NCBI RefSeq assembly: GCF_004297125.1
Contig: NZ_SCVD01000023.1
Span: 1-64,000 of the forward strand
Source of the DNA: Phenylobacterium sp.
Lineage (GTDB): Bacteria > Pseudomonadota > Alphaproteobacteria > Caulobacterales > Caulobacteraceae
Length of the DNA: 64,000 nt
Direction of reading: 5' to 3'
This document shows positions 17,614 through 25,826 of this stretch, piece after piece. Numbering within the stretch: position 1 is the first letter of the stretch; each line of letters opens with the position of its first letter. The translations under genes and the position numbers were made by a program. The notes below the pieces were generated by a model. That model saw only the letters and a program-made list of their open reading frames with translations, was not told where the DNA came from and ran no database searches.

Positions 17614-18783
17614 CTACATCGCCTTCGCCGCCGCCCGCGCCGCGTTCAGGAACGCCGCCCGCGCCACGCTCAGCTCGCGGCCCGTGGCGTTGGGCCAGGC
17701 GGCGTTGGTGACGATGACGATGCGGTCGTCGCGGAAGACGGTGATGGACTGGCCGAAGATGCCGCGGGCCTCGAAGGCTCCATTGTCGGGCATCCACCAG
17801 AAGTAGCCGTAGCCGCGCTCACGGGTCCCGTTGGTGATCTGGGGCGTGGTGGCCTCGGCGGTCCAGCCCGCGGGAAGGATCTGCTTGTCCCCGGCCTTGC
17901 CGCCGTCGAGCATGAATTGGCCGAGGCGGGCGTAGTCCTTCAGCGTGATCGACATGCAGCAGCCGCCGCGCTCGTGGCCGGCCGGGTCGACCACCCAGAT
18001 GGCGTCGCGTTCCATGCCGTAGGGCTTCCAGATCTTCTCCGACGCGTACTGCGACAGGCTCTTGCCCACCGCGTTGGAAACCAGGATGCCGACCAGGTCG
18101 GTCTCACCGGTGTTGTAGTTGAAGAACGTCCCCGGCTCATGGGCGCGGGGCAGGCGCGCCATGTAGGTCACCAGCGGATTCTTGCCCGGCTCCAGAGGTA
18201 GTGTCGCCGACAGGGCCACGTCCGACTTCGGGTCGGTGTAGTCCTCGTTCCACTTCACGCCCGAGCTCATCATCAGGAGTTGGCGGACGGTGACGCCGTC
18301 GTAGCCGGAGCCCTTCAGCTGGGGGATGTAGTCGGTGACGGGCGAGTTCAGGCTCTTGATCTTGCCGTCCTGGATCGCGGCGCCGACAAGTGTCGAGGTT
18401 ACCGACTTGGCCACCGAGAACGAGGTCCAGCGGTCCTCGGCCTTCCGGCCCAGGCCGTAGCGCTCCATGACCACCTTGCCGTCCTTGAGCACCAGGACGC
18501 CCGACACGTTGTAGGCCTTCATGTAATCGCCGACGGAGAAGGTCTTGCCGCCATAGTCGAAGCTGAAATCGATCTGCGTCTCGGCCTTGGGCAGCGGGTG
18601 GACCTTGTCGCCGCGCTTGACCGTCTCGACGCGGTAGACGCTCTCGATGTCGCGGTACCAGTCGGACTGCTGCTGGGGCGTCCAGACCAGGATCGAGGGA
18701 ATGTCCGGCCTGACGGGGACCTGGGCATAGACCCCGCTTCCCGCCAAAGCCGCCACGACGGCCAGTCCAACTACCTTACGCAT
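17614..18783 (-). CDS. Exported serine hydrolase (beta-lactamase/NylB-like)
   Basis: A 389-aa protein with a signal peptide (about residues 1-20, cleaved after VYA). The catalytic SxxK is S123-V-A-K126, followed by LLMMSSGVKWNEDY, which in this family precedes a tyrosine (here FNYNTGETD). It resembles 6-aminohexanoate-dimer hydrolases and esterases of the class C beta-lactamase fold. A perfect 10-bp hairpin 5 nt upstream of the ATG contains the GGGGAGG ribosome site in its 3' arm, so translation may be limited by RNA structure. Confidence 0.87.
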   Translation of the reverse strand: MRKVVGLAVVAALAGSGVYAQVPVRPDIPSILVWTPQQQSDWYRDIESVYRVETVKRGDKVHPLPKAETQIDFSFDYGGKTFSVGDYMKAYNVSGVLVLKDGKVVMERYGLGRKAEDRWTSFSVAKSVTSTLVGAAIQDGKIKSLNSPVTDYIPQLKGSGYDGVTVRQLLMMSSGVKWNEDYTDPKSDVALSATLPLEPGKNPLVTYMARLPRAHEPGTFFNYNTGETDLVGILVSNAVGKSLSQYASEKIWKPYGMERDAIWVVDPAGHERGGCCMSITLKDYARLGQFMLDGGKAGDKQILPAGWTAEATTPQITNGTRERGYGYFWWMPDNGAFEARGIFGQSITVFRDDRIVIVTNAAWPNATGRELSVARAAFLNAARAAAKAM

Positions 18784-18788
18784 GCCGA

Positions 18789-18814
18789 AGCCTCCCCGAT
18801 TTTGCGGGGAGGCT
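18789..18814 (-). promoter_or_regulatory. Hairpin sequestering the ribosome binding site
   Basis: Read on the minus strand, AGCCTCCCCG and CGGGGAGGCT form a perfect 10-bp stem around a CAAAAT loop. The 3' arm contains GGGGAGG, the only Shine-Dalgarno sequence for the serine hydrolase gene, 7 nt before its ATG at 18783. There is no U-tract after it, so a terminator is less likely than translational control, but dual use is possible. Confidence 0.5.
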
Positions 18815-18842
18815 AAGGGCGTTGCGCCAACTGAACAACAAT

Positions 18843-18870
18843 CACCTTCGTCCTGTATCGGGCGAAGGTG
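18843..18870 (-). terminator. Probable intrinsic terminator of the TTC38-like gene
   Basis: On the minus strand, CACCTTCG and CGAAGGTG form an 8-bp stem 6 nt after the stop codon, followed by ATTGTTGTT, a moderately U-rich tail. It would end transcription of the TPR gene before the serine hydrolase. Confidence 0.5.
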
Positions 18871-18876
18871 TCCGAG

Positions 18877-20175
18877 TCAGGCCGCGAGCGAACGCGACGC
18901 CTTCACCAGCGGCATCGCCTCGGCCCGCTCGGCCAGCAGCGCGCGTTCCAGGCTGGTCTCGCCGGCGCGGCCGGCGGCCGCGATCAGGGTGAGGTCCAGC
19001 AGGTCGCGCTGGGCGTGGCTGCCGCCAAAGCGGCCGGCGCGGTTGCGGACGCCGCGCAGCAGCTCGCAGGTGCGGGCGTACTCGCCGCGCCCGAAGGCGG
19101 TGAGCGCCTGGGCCACCGGAAGGCCGACGTCGCGGGTGAACATGGCGTTGTCGCCCGGCCCCTCGACGGCCGCGGCCATGGCGGCCAGCGCAGCTTCCGC
19201 CTCGGCGTCGCGGCCGGCGCCGACGAAAGCCATCACGGCGTGCACGTCGTCGAACGCATAGCCGCCGCGCGGCTGGGTGGCGTAGTTCCCCGCCAGCACC
19301 GCCCAGCGGTCGCCCACGTCCACGCCCCGCAGCTTCAGCCGCCAGAGCAGGGCGGCGGCGTCCACCATGTCGAAGGCCATCCCGGAGCGGTCGCCGTAGA
19401 TCGGGCCGTCGTACAGGGCCAGCACCTCGTCGATCTCGCCCAGGCCCAGGTGGAAGAGCGCCAGATGCCACCAGTTGTGGATGGCGAAGAAGCTCTGGTG
19501 GCTCCAGGTCCCGCTGTCTTGGCGCATCCAGGTGACCCCGTCGGCACGGCGGTCCTGCATCTCGAGGACGTGGGCGACGGCGTGCTGGGCCCAGTTGTTG
19601 CGAGGCTCCAGGTGGATGGCTAGGCGGCCCGCCGCCTCGGCGCGGTCGTAGAGGGCGGTTTCCTCCAGGCCGAAGGCGTGCATGCCGAGGATCGCGTGAT
19701 AGTTCGGCATGTCCGCCGACCAGGCGGGCAGGGCGCGGCCGATGCGGTCGCGCAGCATCCGGCTGTCCCCGAGCAGGAAGTCCATGAGCTGGCCGGCCTG
19801 GAGAGCGAGCACGTCGCGCGGATGGGCGATGGAGACGTCCTCCAGGATCCGGCCCGCGGCGCGGATCTCCCCCGCGAGCAGGCTGCCGATGGCGGCCAGA
19901 TGCCCCGTCTCGCGGGCGGTCGCCGGCAGGTCCTTGGCCACATCGAACGCGCCGACGCCGATCCGGGCGGTGTCGGTGTCGGTGCCCACCAGGGTCATGT
20001 ACGCCATCAGCACATGGGCCATGACGAAGCCGGGGCTGTCGGCCACCGCCTGCTGCAGCAGCGGGAAAGGTTCGCCCGCGTAGCAATGGTAGGCGTCCAG
20101 CGCCTTCTGATATAGTTCCGCCGCCGTGGCGCTCGCGCCCGACAGGTCGTGTCCGTATTGGTCTTTCACGGCCAT
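18877..20175 (-). CDS. TPR protein resembling TTC38
   Basis: A 432-aa protein starting at the ATG at 20175 with an AAGGACGAG ribosome site; the frame is open upstream but without such a site. It is helical throughout with degenerate TPR-like repeats. The pattern HAVAHVLEMQDRRADGVTWM, NWWHLALFHLGLGEIDEVLALYD and MVDAAALLWRLKLRGVDVGDRW matches the TTC38 family, which has bacterial members of about this size. No biochemical function is known. A hairpin terminator follows it, and TetR is divergent. Confidence 0.8.
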   Translation of the reverse strand: MAVKDQYGHDLSGASATAAELYQKALDAYHCYAGEPFPLLQQAVADSPGFVMAHVLMAYMTLVGTDTDTARIGVGAFDVAKDLPATARETGHLAAIGSLLAGEIRAAGRILEDVSIAHPRDVLALQAGQLMDFLLGDSRMLRDRIGRALPAWSADMPNYHAILGMHAFGLEETALYDRAEAAGRLAIHLEPRNNWAQHAVAHVLEMQDRRADGVTWMRQDSGTWSHQSFFAIHNWWHLALFHLGLGEIDEVLALYDGPIYGDRSGMAFDMVDAAALLWRLKLRGVDVGDRWAVLAGNYATQPRGGYAFDDVHAVMAFVGAGRDAEAEAALAAMAAAVEGPGDNAMFTRDVGLPVAQALTAFGRGEYARTCELLRGVRNRAGRFGGSHAQRDLLDLTLIAAAGRAGETSLERALLAERAEAMPLVKASRSLAA

Positions 20176-20317
20176 CTCGTCCTTCCTCGGTTTTGGGCGG
20201 CGAGGGGTACGGGTTTGCGGCCGAGCGCTCCAGCGGTCAAGCGGTCGGTTCCTGGCGGGTCCGGTTTCCGGAACGATTTGAATATCTTGGGCGGATTTCG
20301 AGCAGAGGGGCGCAGCG

Positions 20318-20980
20318 ATGACGACCCAGACTTCCGAAGAAACTGCACCGGCGGTGCAGTCGGAACCCCGCACCAAGGGCGAACGCACCCGCGAACGCAT
20401 CCTCGACATCACCTATGAGGCGGTGATCCGGAAGGGGTTCGCGGCCACCTCGATCGAGGAACTGGTCGAGGCCGCGGGCATCACCAAGAGCGGGTTCTTC
20501 TACCACTTCAAGGACAAGGCCGACCTCGCACGCCAGCTGATCGAGCGCTACACCGGCGAGAACGCGCGGTTCCTCGACGAGATGGCCGGCCGCGCCCGCG
20601 AGCTCAGCGACGACCCGCTGCACAGCTTCCTGATCTTCCTCAAACTGTACGCCGAGGCGATGCGTGAGCTGGTCTACGCCCACCCTGGCTGCATGGTGGC
20701 CACGGTGACCTTCCAGGATCGGTCGTGGGACCGCGAGACCCGCCAGCTCACCATCGACAGCGTGCTGAACTGGCGCGGCCGCTTCATCGGCTGGCTGGAG
20801 GAGATCGCCGTGGTCTATCCGCCCAAGGGCAAGGCCGAGCTCGCGGATCTCGCCGACGCGATCCTGGCTTTCACCTATGGCGGCATGACGCTGGCGAAGG
20901 CGCTGGGCGACCCCACCGCCATCAGCCGGCAGGCGCTGATGTTCCGCGAGACCGTGCGGCTCCACTTCCTGGGCGCCTGA
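20318..20980 (+). CDS. TetR/AcrR-family transcriptional regulator
   Basis: 220 aa. The N-terminal HTH (about residues 25-75) reads RERILDITYEAVIRKGFAATSIEELVEAAGITKSGFFYHFKDKADL, typical of the family; the rest is a helical ligand domain. It is divergent from the TTC38-like gene and 35 bp upstream of the FAD oxidoreductase gene, either of which could be its target. Confidence 0.93.
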   Translation: MTTQTSEETAPAVQSEPRTKGERTRERILDITYEAVIRKGFAATSIEELVEAAGITKSGFFYHFKDKADLARQLIERYTGENARFLDEMAGRARELSDDPLHSFLIFLKLYAEAMRELVYAHPGCMVATVTFQDRSWDRETRQLTIDSVLNWRGRFIGWLEEIAVVYPPKGKAELADLADAILAFTYGGMTLAKALGDPTAISRQALMFRETVRLHFLGA

Positions 20981-21014
20981 TGACAAGCCGGGGTGCGACG
21001 CGCTAGGCCAGGGC

Positions 21015-22139
21015 ATGGCCGAATTCGACTTTGACGCGGTGGTCGTGGGTGCAGGCGCCGTCGGGCTGGCGTGCGGGTACGCGCTGTCGCGGCGCGGTCT
21101 GACGGTGGCGGTTCTGGAGAAGGACGTGGCTATCGGCCAGGGCGTGTCCTCGCGCAACTCCGAGGTGATCCACGGCGGCCTCTACTACCCGACCGGCTCG
21201 CTGAAGGCGCGGCTCTGCGTCGAGGGCCGGCGAATGCTGTACGCCTTCTGCGACGGCCACCACGTCGAGTACGACCGCTGCGGCAAGCTCGTGGTGGCCG
21301 AGAGTGTCGATGACCTGGAACGCCTTGAAGCCATCCTGTCCCAGGCGCGCGAGAACGACGTCGAGGGCATGGAGACGCTGACCAAGGCCCAGGCGCTGGC
21401 CTTGGAGCCGGAGCTCGCCTGCGAGGGCGCGCTGTTGTCGCCGCAGAGCGGGGTGTTCGAAAGCCACGCCTACATGCTGGCCCTGCAGGGCGAGATCGAG
21501 GCCGCCGGCGGTGCGGTGGTGCTGGCGACGCCGTTCGAGGGCGCGAGCCCGCTAGACGGCGGCGGCTTCTCGGTGCGGGCCGGCGGCGCGGAGCCGACGG
21601 TGCTTACCTGCCGTTATCTGGTGACCGCCCCCGGACTGTCGGCCCAGCATGTGGCCGCCGAGATCGACGGATTCCCCAGGGAGGTGATCCCCGAGGCCCA
21701 TTTCGGCAAGGGAATGTACTTCCGGCTGATGGGCAAGGCGCCGTTCGCGCGGCTGATCTATCCGCCGCCGATCCCGGGCGCGCTGGGCACCCACTATCGG
21801 CGGGACCTGGGCGGGCAGGGGGTGTTCGGGCCGGACCTGAACTATGTCGACGAGCCGGACTACACGGTCGATCCGTCGGCGGCGCCGGCCTTTTACACCT
21901 ACATTCGCAAGTTCTGGCCTGGCCTGCCGGACGGGGCGCTCAGCCCCGACTACGCTGGCGTGCGGCCTAAGATCCATGGCCCCGGAGAGGCCCAGCCAGA
22001 CTTCCGGCTCGACGCCTCCGAGATCCACGGGTTGCCGGGCCTAGTGGCCCTGTTCGGGATCGAGAGTCCCGGCCTCACGTCTTCACTGGCGATCGGGGAA
22101 GAGGTGGCGGTTCGTCTGGGGCTCCAAACGGGCGTTTGA
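21015..22139 (+). CDS. FAD-dependent oxidoreductase, L-2-hydroxyglutarate oxidase-like
   Basis: A 374-aa DAO-fold flavoprotein with the dinucleotide motif GAGAVG at residues 12-17, then AIGQGVSSRNSEVIHGGLYYPTGSLKARLCVEGRRMLYAFC, the hallmark of LhgO-type L-2-hydroxyacid oxidases. The C-terminal GLVALFGIESPGLTSSLAIGEEVA is the second FAD contact. It probably oxidises a 2-hydroxyacid to a 2-oxoacid. It follows TetR closely and precedes the nitronate monooxygenase by 47 bp. Confidence 0.87.
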   Translation: MAEFDFDAVVVGAGAVGLACGYALSRRGLTVAVLEKDVAIGQGVSSRNSEVIHGGLYYPTGSLKARLCVEGRRMLYAFCDGHHVEYDRCGKLVVAESVDDLERLEAILSQARENDVEGMETLTKAQALALEPELACEGALLSPQSGVFESHAYMLALQGEIEAAGGAVVLATPFEGASPLDGGGFSVRAGGAEPTVLTCRYLVTAPGLSAQHVAAEIDGFPREVIPEAHFGKGMYFRLMGKAPFARLIYPPPIPGALGTHYRRDLGGQGVFGPDLNYVDEPDYTVDPSAAPAFYTYIRKFWPGLPDGALSPDYAGVRPKIHGPGEAQPDFRLDASEIHGLPGLVALFGIESPGLTSSLAIGEEVAVRLGLQTGV

Positions 22140-22186
22140 ATTCCGCCCGGGAATGGCGATAGTCAGGTCCCAGGGAGAACCGCGCC

Positions 22187-23137
22187 ATGAAGAATCGCAT
22201 CACCGACCTGCTGGGGGTGAAGTACCCTATCGTCCAGGCGCCGATGGGCTGGATCGCCCGGGCCCAGCTGGCCAGCGCCGTCTCCAACGCCGGCGGCCTC
22301 GGCATCATCGAGACTTCCTCCGGCCGCCTCGACGAGGTGCGCGAGGAGGTGAAGAAGATGAAGACCCTCACGGACAAGCCGTGGGGCATCAACGTCGCCC
22401 AGGCCTTCGTGCGCGACCCGGACATCGTGAGCTTCGTGGCGGACCAGGGCGTGAAGTTCGTCACCACCTCGGCGGGCGATCCCAACAAGTACTGCGAGGC
22501 GCTGAAGTCCAAGGGCCTGACCGTCTTCCATGTCGTGCCGAACCTGGCGGCGGCGGAGAAGGCCATCGCGGCGGGCGTCGACGGCCTGGTGGTGGAAGGC
22601 GGCGAGGGCGGCGGGTTCAAGAACAGCCGCGACGTGGCGACCATGGTCCTGCTGCCGCTGGTCTGCTCGAAGACCGACCTCCCGGTGATCGCGGCGGGCG
22701 GTATCACCGACGGCCGCTCCATGGCCGCGGCCTTCGCGCTCGGCGCCGAGGCGGTGCAGATGGGGACGCGGATGGTCTCCGCCGCCGAGAGCCCGGTCCA
22801 CCAGAACTGGAAGGACATGATCGTGAACGCCAAGGAGACGGACACCGTCTTCCTGAACCGCCAGGGCCCGGGCCCGGCGCTCCGGGCGCTGCGCACCGAG
22901 AAGACCACGCGCTTCGAACTCGACCCGCCGCCGAACATCATGGCGGAGATGGCAAACGCCCTGGCCCTCTACTTCGGGGGCGACATGGAGGCGGCCATCG
23001 CGCTGTCGGGCCAGGTGGCGGGGCGGATCGACAGCGTGAAGCCGGTCGCCCAGATCATCCGCGAGACGGTCGAGGAATTCGAGGCCGTGACGGCGGAGTT
23101 GGGCCGCAAGTACGGGAAGGTCGGCGAGCCGGCCTGA
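22187..23137 (+). CDS. NAD(P)H-dependent flavin oxidoreductase / nitronate monooxygenase
   Basis: A 316-aa TIM-barrel FMN protein starting ITDLLGVKYPIVQAPMGWIA, with AAGGITDGRSMAAAFALGAEAVQMGTRMV forming the phosphate-binding end. It belongs to the 2-nitropropane dioxygenase family, which oxidises nitronates, although many members are enoyl reductases. A second member is at 39912-40913. Its stop is immediately followed by the stop of the convergent hydrolase (zero-base gap). Confidence 0.87.
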   Translation: MKNRITDLLGVKYPIVQAPMGWIARAQLASAVSNAGGLGIIETSSGRLDEVREEVKKMKTLTDKPWGINVAQAFVRDPDIVSFVADQGVKFVTTSAGDPNKYCEALKSKGLTVFHVVPNLAAAEKAIAAGVDGLVVEGGEGGGFKNSRDVATMVLLPLVCSKTDLPVIAAGGITDGRSMAAAFALGAEAVQMGTRMVSAAESPVHQNWKDMIVNAKETDTVFLNRQGPGPALRALRTEKTTRFELDPPPNIMAEMANALALYFGGDMEAAIALSGQVAGRIDSVKPVAQIIRETVEEFEAVTAELGRKYGKVGEPA

Positions 23138-24010
23138 CTATTTCGGCAGCGTCCCGAGCCAGGCCAGGATCTCTGTCTGCAAGCGGATACGGGCGGTGTT
23201 CCAGCCGTGGTCGCTGGCGACGTGGACGACCTTCACCCGCCCGCCGCGCCGCTTGACGTCCATCACCAGAGCCTGCGCGTCTGGCGCAAGGCCATCGTCC
23301 GACGTGAGCACGAGCAGGGGGACCTTCGTCAGTCCGGGAGCGGCGGCGGCGAAGGTGTACGGTCCGAGCTCCGCCATTTCACGCGCCATGCTCTGGGCCG
23401 TCACGCCGGCGAGGCTCTCCATGTTCTGGGCCGCGAGGTTCGTGTTCCGCTCGATCGGGTTTCCGGCGCGCTTGCCCATGTCGGCGGCCGAGATGAGGGC
23501 CGCGCCTGCAAGCGCGGCATCGCCAGCCGCGACTTGCGATGTCACCCAGGCGCCCATGCTGTGCCCCATGATCACCAGCCGTTCGGGGGCGATCCTCAGG
23601 GCGGCGGCGTTGGCAGGCGTCCGCAGGTAGGCCAGCACGGCCTTGGCGTCGTCGAGATTGCCCTTGAAGCTGAAAGTCCCGGGACTGCCCCAGGAGCCGC
23701 GGTAGTTGAAGGTGACGACGTTCCAGCCGCCGCGCCGCAGGGCCTGGGCCAGGTCGAGGTTCTTCTCGTTGCCGGGCAGGCCGTGCAGCAGGACGACGGT
23801 CGGATGGGCGCCGGGGCCGGCCGCGAGGTAGGCCAGCCCGTTGATCTGCACCCCGCCGCTCGGGATGTGCAGGACCTCGGAGCGGGCGGGGTTCGCCTTG
23901 TCGGCCGGCGGGTCGGCGTAGATGGCGGCGGGCGGCCTGGTCTGGGCCTCCGCGCCGCAACCGATCGCGAGGGCGGCGCAGGCCGCCAGCATCCAGGACC
24001 TCATCGCCAT
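23138..24010 (-). CDS. Exported alpha/beta hydrolase
   Basis: A 290-aa protein with an N-terminal signal peptide (residues 1-22). The fold is recognised by LLHGLPGNEKNLDLA (oxyanion region) and the nucleophile elbow GHSMGA with S151; Asp in LTSDDGL and His in ASDHGWN complete the likely triad. It starts 4 nt after asnB, so it is the last gene of the glycosyltransferase-asnB operon, or read from within it. Substrate unknown; dipeptidyl peptidase/esterase type. Confidence 0.87.
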   Translation of the reverse strand: MAMRSWMLAACAALAIGCGAEAQTRPPAAIYADPPADKANPARSEVLHIPSGGVQINGLAYLAAGPGAHPTVVLLHGLPGNEKNLDLAQALRRGGWNVVTFNYRGSWGSPGTFSFKGNLDDAKAVLAYLRTPANAAALRIAPERLVIMGHSMGAWVTSQVAAGDAALAGAALISAADMGKRAGNPIERNTNLAAQNMESLAGVTAQSMAREMAELGPYTFAAAAPGLTKVPLLVLTSDDGLAPDAQALVMDVKRRGGRVKVVHVASDHGWNTARIRLQTEILAWLGTLPK

Positions 24011-24014
24011 CCCC

Positions 24015-25826
24015 TCAAATCTCGCCCACGACGGCGCGCAACGCGTCGGCGGGCGCGGCGTCCTCCAGATGGATCAGGGCCCAGATCCCGAAGAATAGCC
24101 AGGGCCAGAGCGCCGTGTCTCCTGGACCGCCCAGGCGACGCACCGCGTCCACCTTGCCCAGGCCCGAGCGGATGTCCCCGGCGCGGGGGGCGATCCAGGC
24201 TTCCACCGGGACGGTGAAGCCCTGTTTCTTCGCCCAGGGATCGGCCGCCGGGCAGGCCCGCTCAAGCCACTTGCGCAACAACCACTTGCCGTAGCCGCCC
24301 CGCACCTTGAAGCGGTCGGCCAGCGGCCAGGCGAAGGCGGCGACGTCGCGGTCCAGGAACGGCGTGCGCCCCTCCAGCCCCTGCGCCATCAGGCAGCGGT
24401 CCAGCTTCAGCAGCAGGTCGTTGGGCAGCCAAGTCACCGCGTCGGCCCATTGGGCGCTCTGCAGGGCGGTGAGACCCAGAGGCGCCCGCGCCTGCTCGCG
24501 CCAGGCGGCCAGCACCTCGGGCCGGGCGCCGCGCGGCTCGGCCGGACGGCCGCCCAGCAGCCTGGGCCTGAGCGCCCGGCGGTAGCGGCCGTAGCCGCCG
24601 AAGAGCTCGTCGCCGCCCTCGCCGGTGAGCACGACGGTGAGCGTGCCCTTGGCGGCCTCGGCCAGCTTGTAGGTGGGCAGGACGGCGTAGTCGGCGGTGG
24701 GGTCGTCCAGCACCCAGGCGACCTCAGGCAGGATGCGCCAGAAGTCCGCTTCGCCGAACGCAGTCTCGCGCCAGTCCAGGTTCAGGGCCCGGGCGACCTT
24801 CTCGGCCTGGGCCCGCTCGTCCTTGGCGCCCGGGGCGTCGAAGCCGCAGGTGAAGGCGGTGACGGGCCGCTCGTTGAGGCGGGACATGAGGGTGGCGATG
24901 GCGGCGCTATCGATCCCGCCGGACAGGAACAGGCCGTAGGGCACGTCCGAGCGCTGGTGAACGCGGACGCTGTCTTCGAGGACGGCGTCGAGTTGGGCAA
25001 GTAGGCCTCGCTCCTCCCCCGCTCCGAAGAGCGCGGGGGTGCGGCGAGGAAGCGCTGGGTCGCGAGCGACCCGGTGGGCGATGGAGGGGGCGTGAAGCGG
25101 CGAACTCGGCGTTTGGGGCTTGGCGCCCCCTCCGTCTCGTCGCTGGCGCGCCGAGCCACCTCCGCCGTCGTCTGCGGGACGAGGGAGGAGCGGGCTTCGT
25201 CGATGCCCGCTCACGATCCGGCCGTCGCGGACCTCGACCACCTCGCCGGGGGCCAGGCGGCGGAGGCCCAGGAAGGGCGTGCGTTCGCCGAGGACGTAGT
25301 TCAGGTCGATCAGTTCGCGGGCGGCGCCTTCGTCCAGGACCTTCCGCATCAGGCCGGCGGCGAAGAAGGCGCGGGGTTCGGAGGCGAAGGCCAGGCCCCC
25401 ATCGTGCTCCATGATGTAGAGCGGCTTGATGCCGAACGGGTCGCGAGCCAGCCAGGAGCGGCCGTCCGGACCGATCAAGCAGAGGGCGTACATGCCGCGC
25501 AGCCGGTCGAAGGCCGCCTCGCCCTCGCGGGCGTAGAGGTGCAGCAGGGGTTCGAAGTCCGAGCCGGTGGCCGTCGAGAGGCCGAAATCCCTGGCCAGCT
25601 CGACGTAGTTATAGATCTCGCCGTTGCCGATCACCGTCCCGCCGGCGGCGTGCAGCGGTTGCCAGCCGCCCTCCAGGTCGATGATCGAGAGGCGTGCGTG
25701 GGCCAGCGCGGCCCCCGCCATCGTCTCCAGCCGCACGCCGTCCGGCCCCCGATGGGTCAGGGCGCGGATCATGGTCTCGACGGGAGCATCCTCCGCTCCC
25801 CCGAGCTGCCCGGCGATGCCGCACAT
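24015..25826 (-). CDS. asnB: Asparagine synthase (glutamine-hydrolysing), with an in-frame repeat insertion
   Basis: Transfers amide nitrogen from Gln to Asp; the nucleophile is Cys2 after Met removal (MCGIAG). The 603-aa chain has the N-terminal glutaminase domain (residues 1-205) and a C-terminal ATP-binding synthetase with SGGIDS at residues 302-307. Residues about 208-273 are a low-complexity stretch rich in Pro, Gly and Arg, encoded by the palindromic repeat at 25010-25191, in frame and in the linker between domains. The ATG overlaps the TGA of the glycosyltransferase gene (TGATG). In this context the enzyme may amidate a sugar precursor, as AsnB homologues in polysaccharide loci do. Confidence 0.87.
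   Translation of the reverse strand: MCGIAGQLGGAEDAPVETMIRALTHRGPDGVRLETMAGAALAHARLSIIDLEGGWQPLHAAGGTVIGNGEIYNYVELARDFGLSTATGSDFEPLLHLYAREGEAAFDRLRGMYALCLIGPDGRSWLARDPFGIKPLYIMEHDGGLAFASEPRAFFAAGLMRKVLDEGAARELIDLNYVLGERTPFLGLRRLAPGEVVEVRDGRIVSGHRRSPLLPRPADDGGGGSARQRRDGGGAKPQTPSSPLHAPSIAHRVARDPALPRRTPALFGAGEERGLLAQLDAVLEDSVRVHQRSDVPYGLFLSGGIDSAAIATLMSRLNERPVTAFTCGFDAPGAKDERAQAEKVARALNLDWRETAFGEADFWRILPEVAWVLDDPTADYAVLPTYKLAEAAKGTLTVVLTGEGGDELFGGYGRYRRALRPRLLGGRPAEPRGARPEVLAAWREQARAPLGLTALQSAQWADAVTWLPNDLLLKLDRCLMAQGLEGRTPFLDRDVAAFAWPLADRFKVRGGYGKWLLRKWLERACPAADPWAKKQGFTVPVEAWIAPRAGDIRSGLGKVDAVRRLGGPGDTALWPWLFFGIWALIHLEDAAPADALRAVVGEI
25010..25191. repeat. Palindromic repeat element inserted in frame in asnB
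   Basis: The outer arms GCTCCTCCC (25010-25018) and GGGAGGAGC (25183-25191) enclose nested perfect hairpins: GGGTCGC-GA-GCGACCC (25057-25072) and GGAGGGGGCG...CGCCCCCTCC (25083-25133). The structure resembles the GC-rich palindromes that are common between genes in Caulobacterales-type genomes, but here it is inside a gene and its frame is open, adding about 60 residues. It has no stop codon in the asnB frame. Confidence 0.65.

Noticed and set aside
24015..25826. asnB as two genes or a frameshift at the repeat
   Set aside because: The reading frame is continuous through the repeat and both domains are in the same frame, so an insertion that keeps the frame is the simpler reading.
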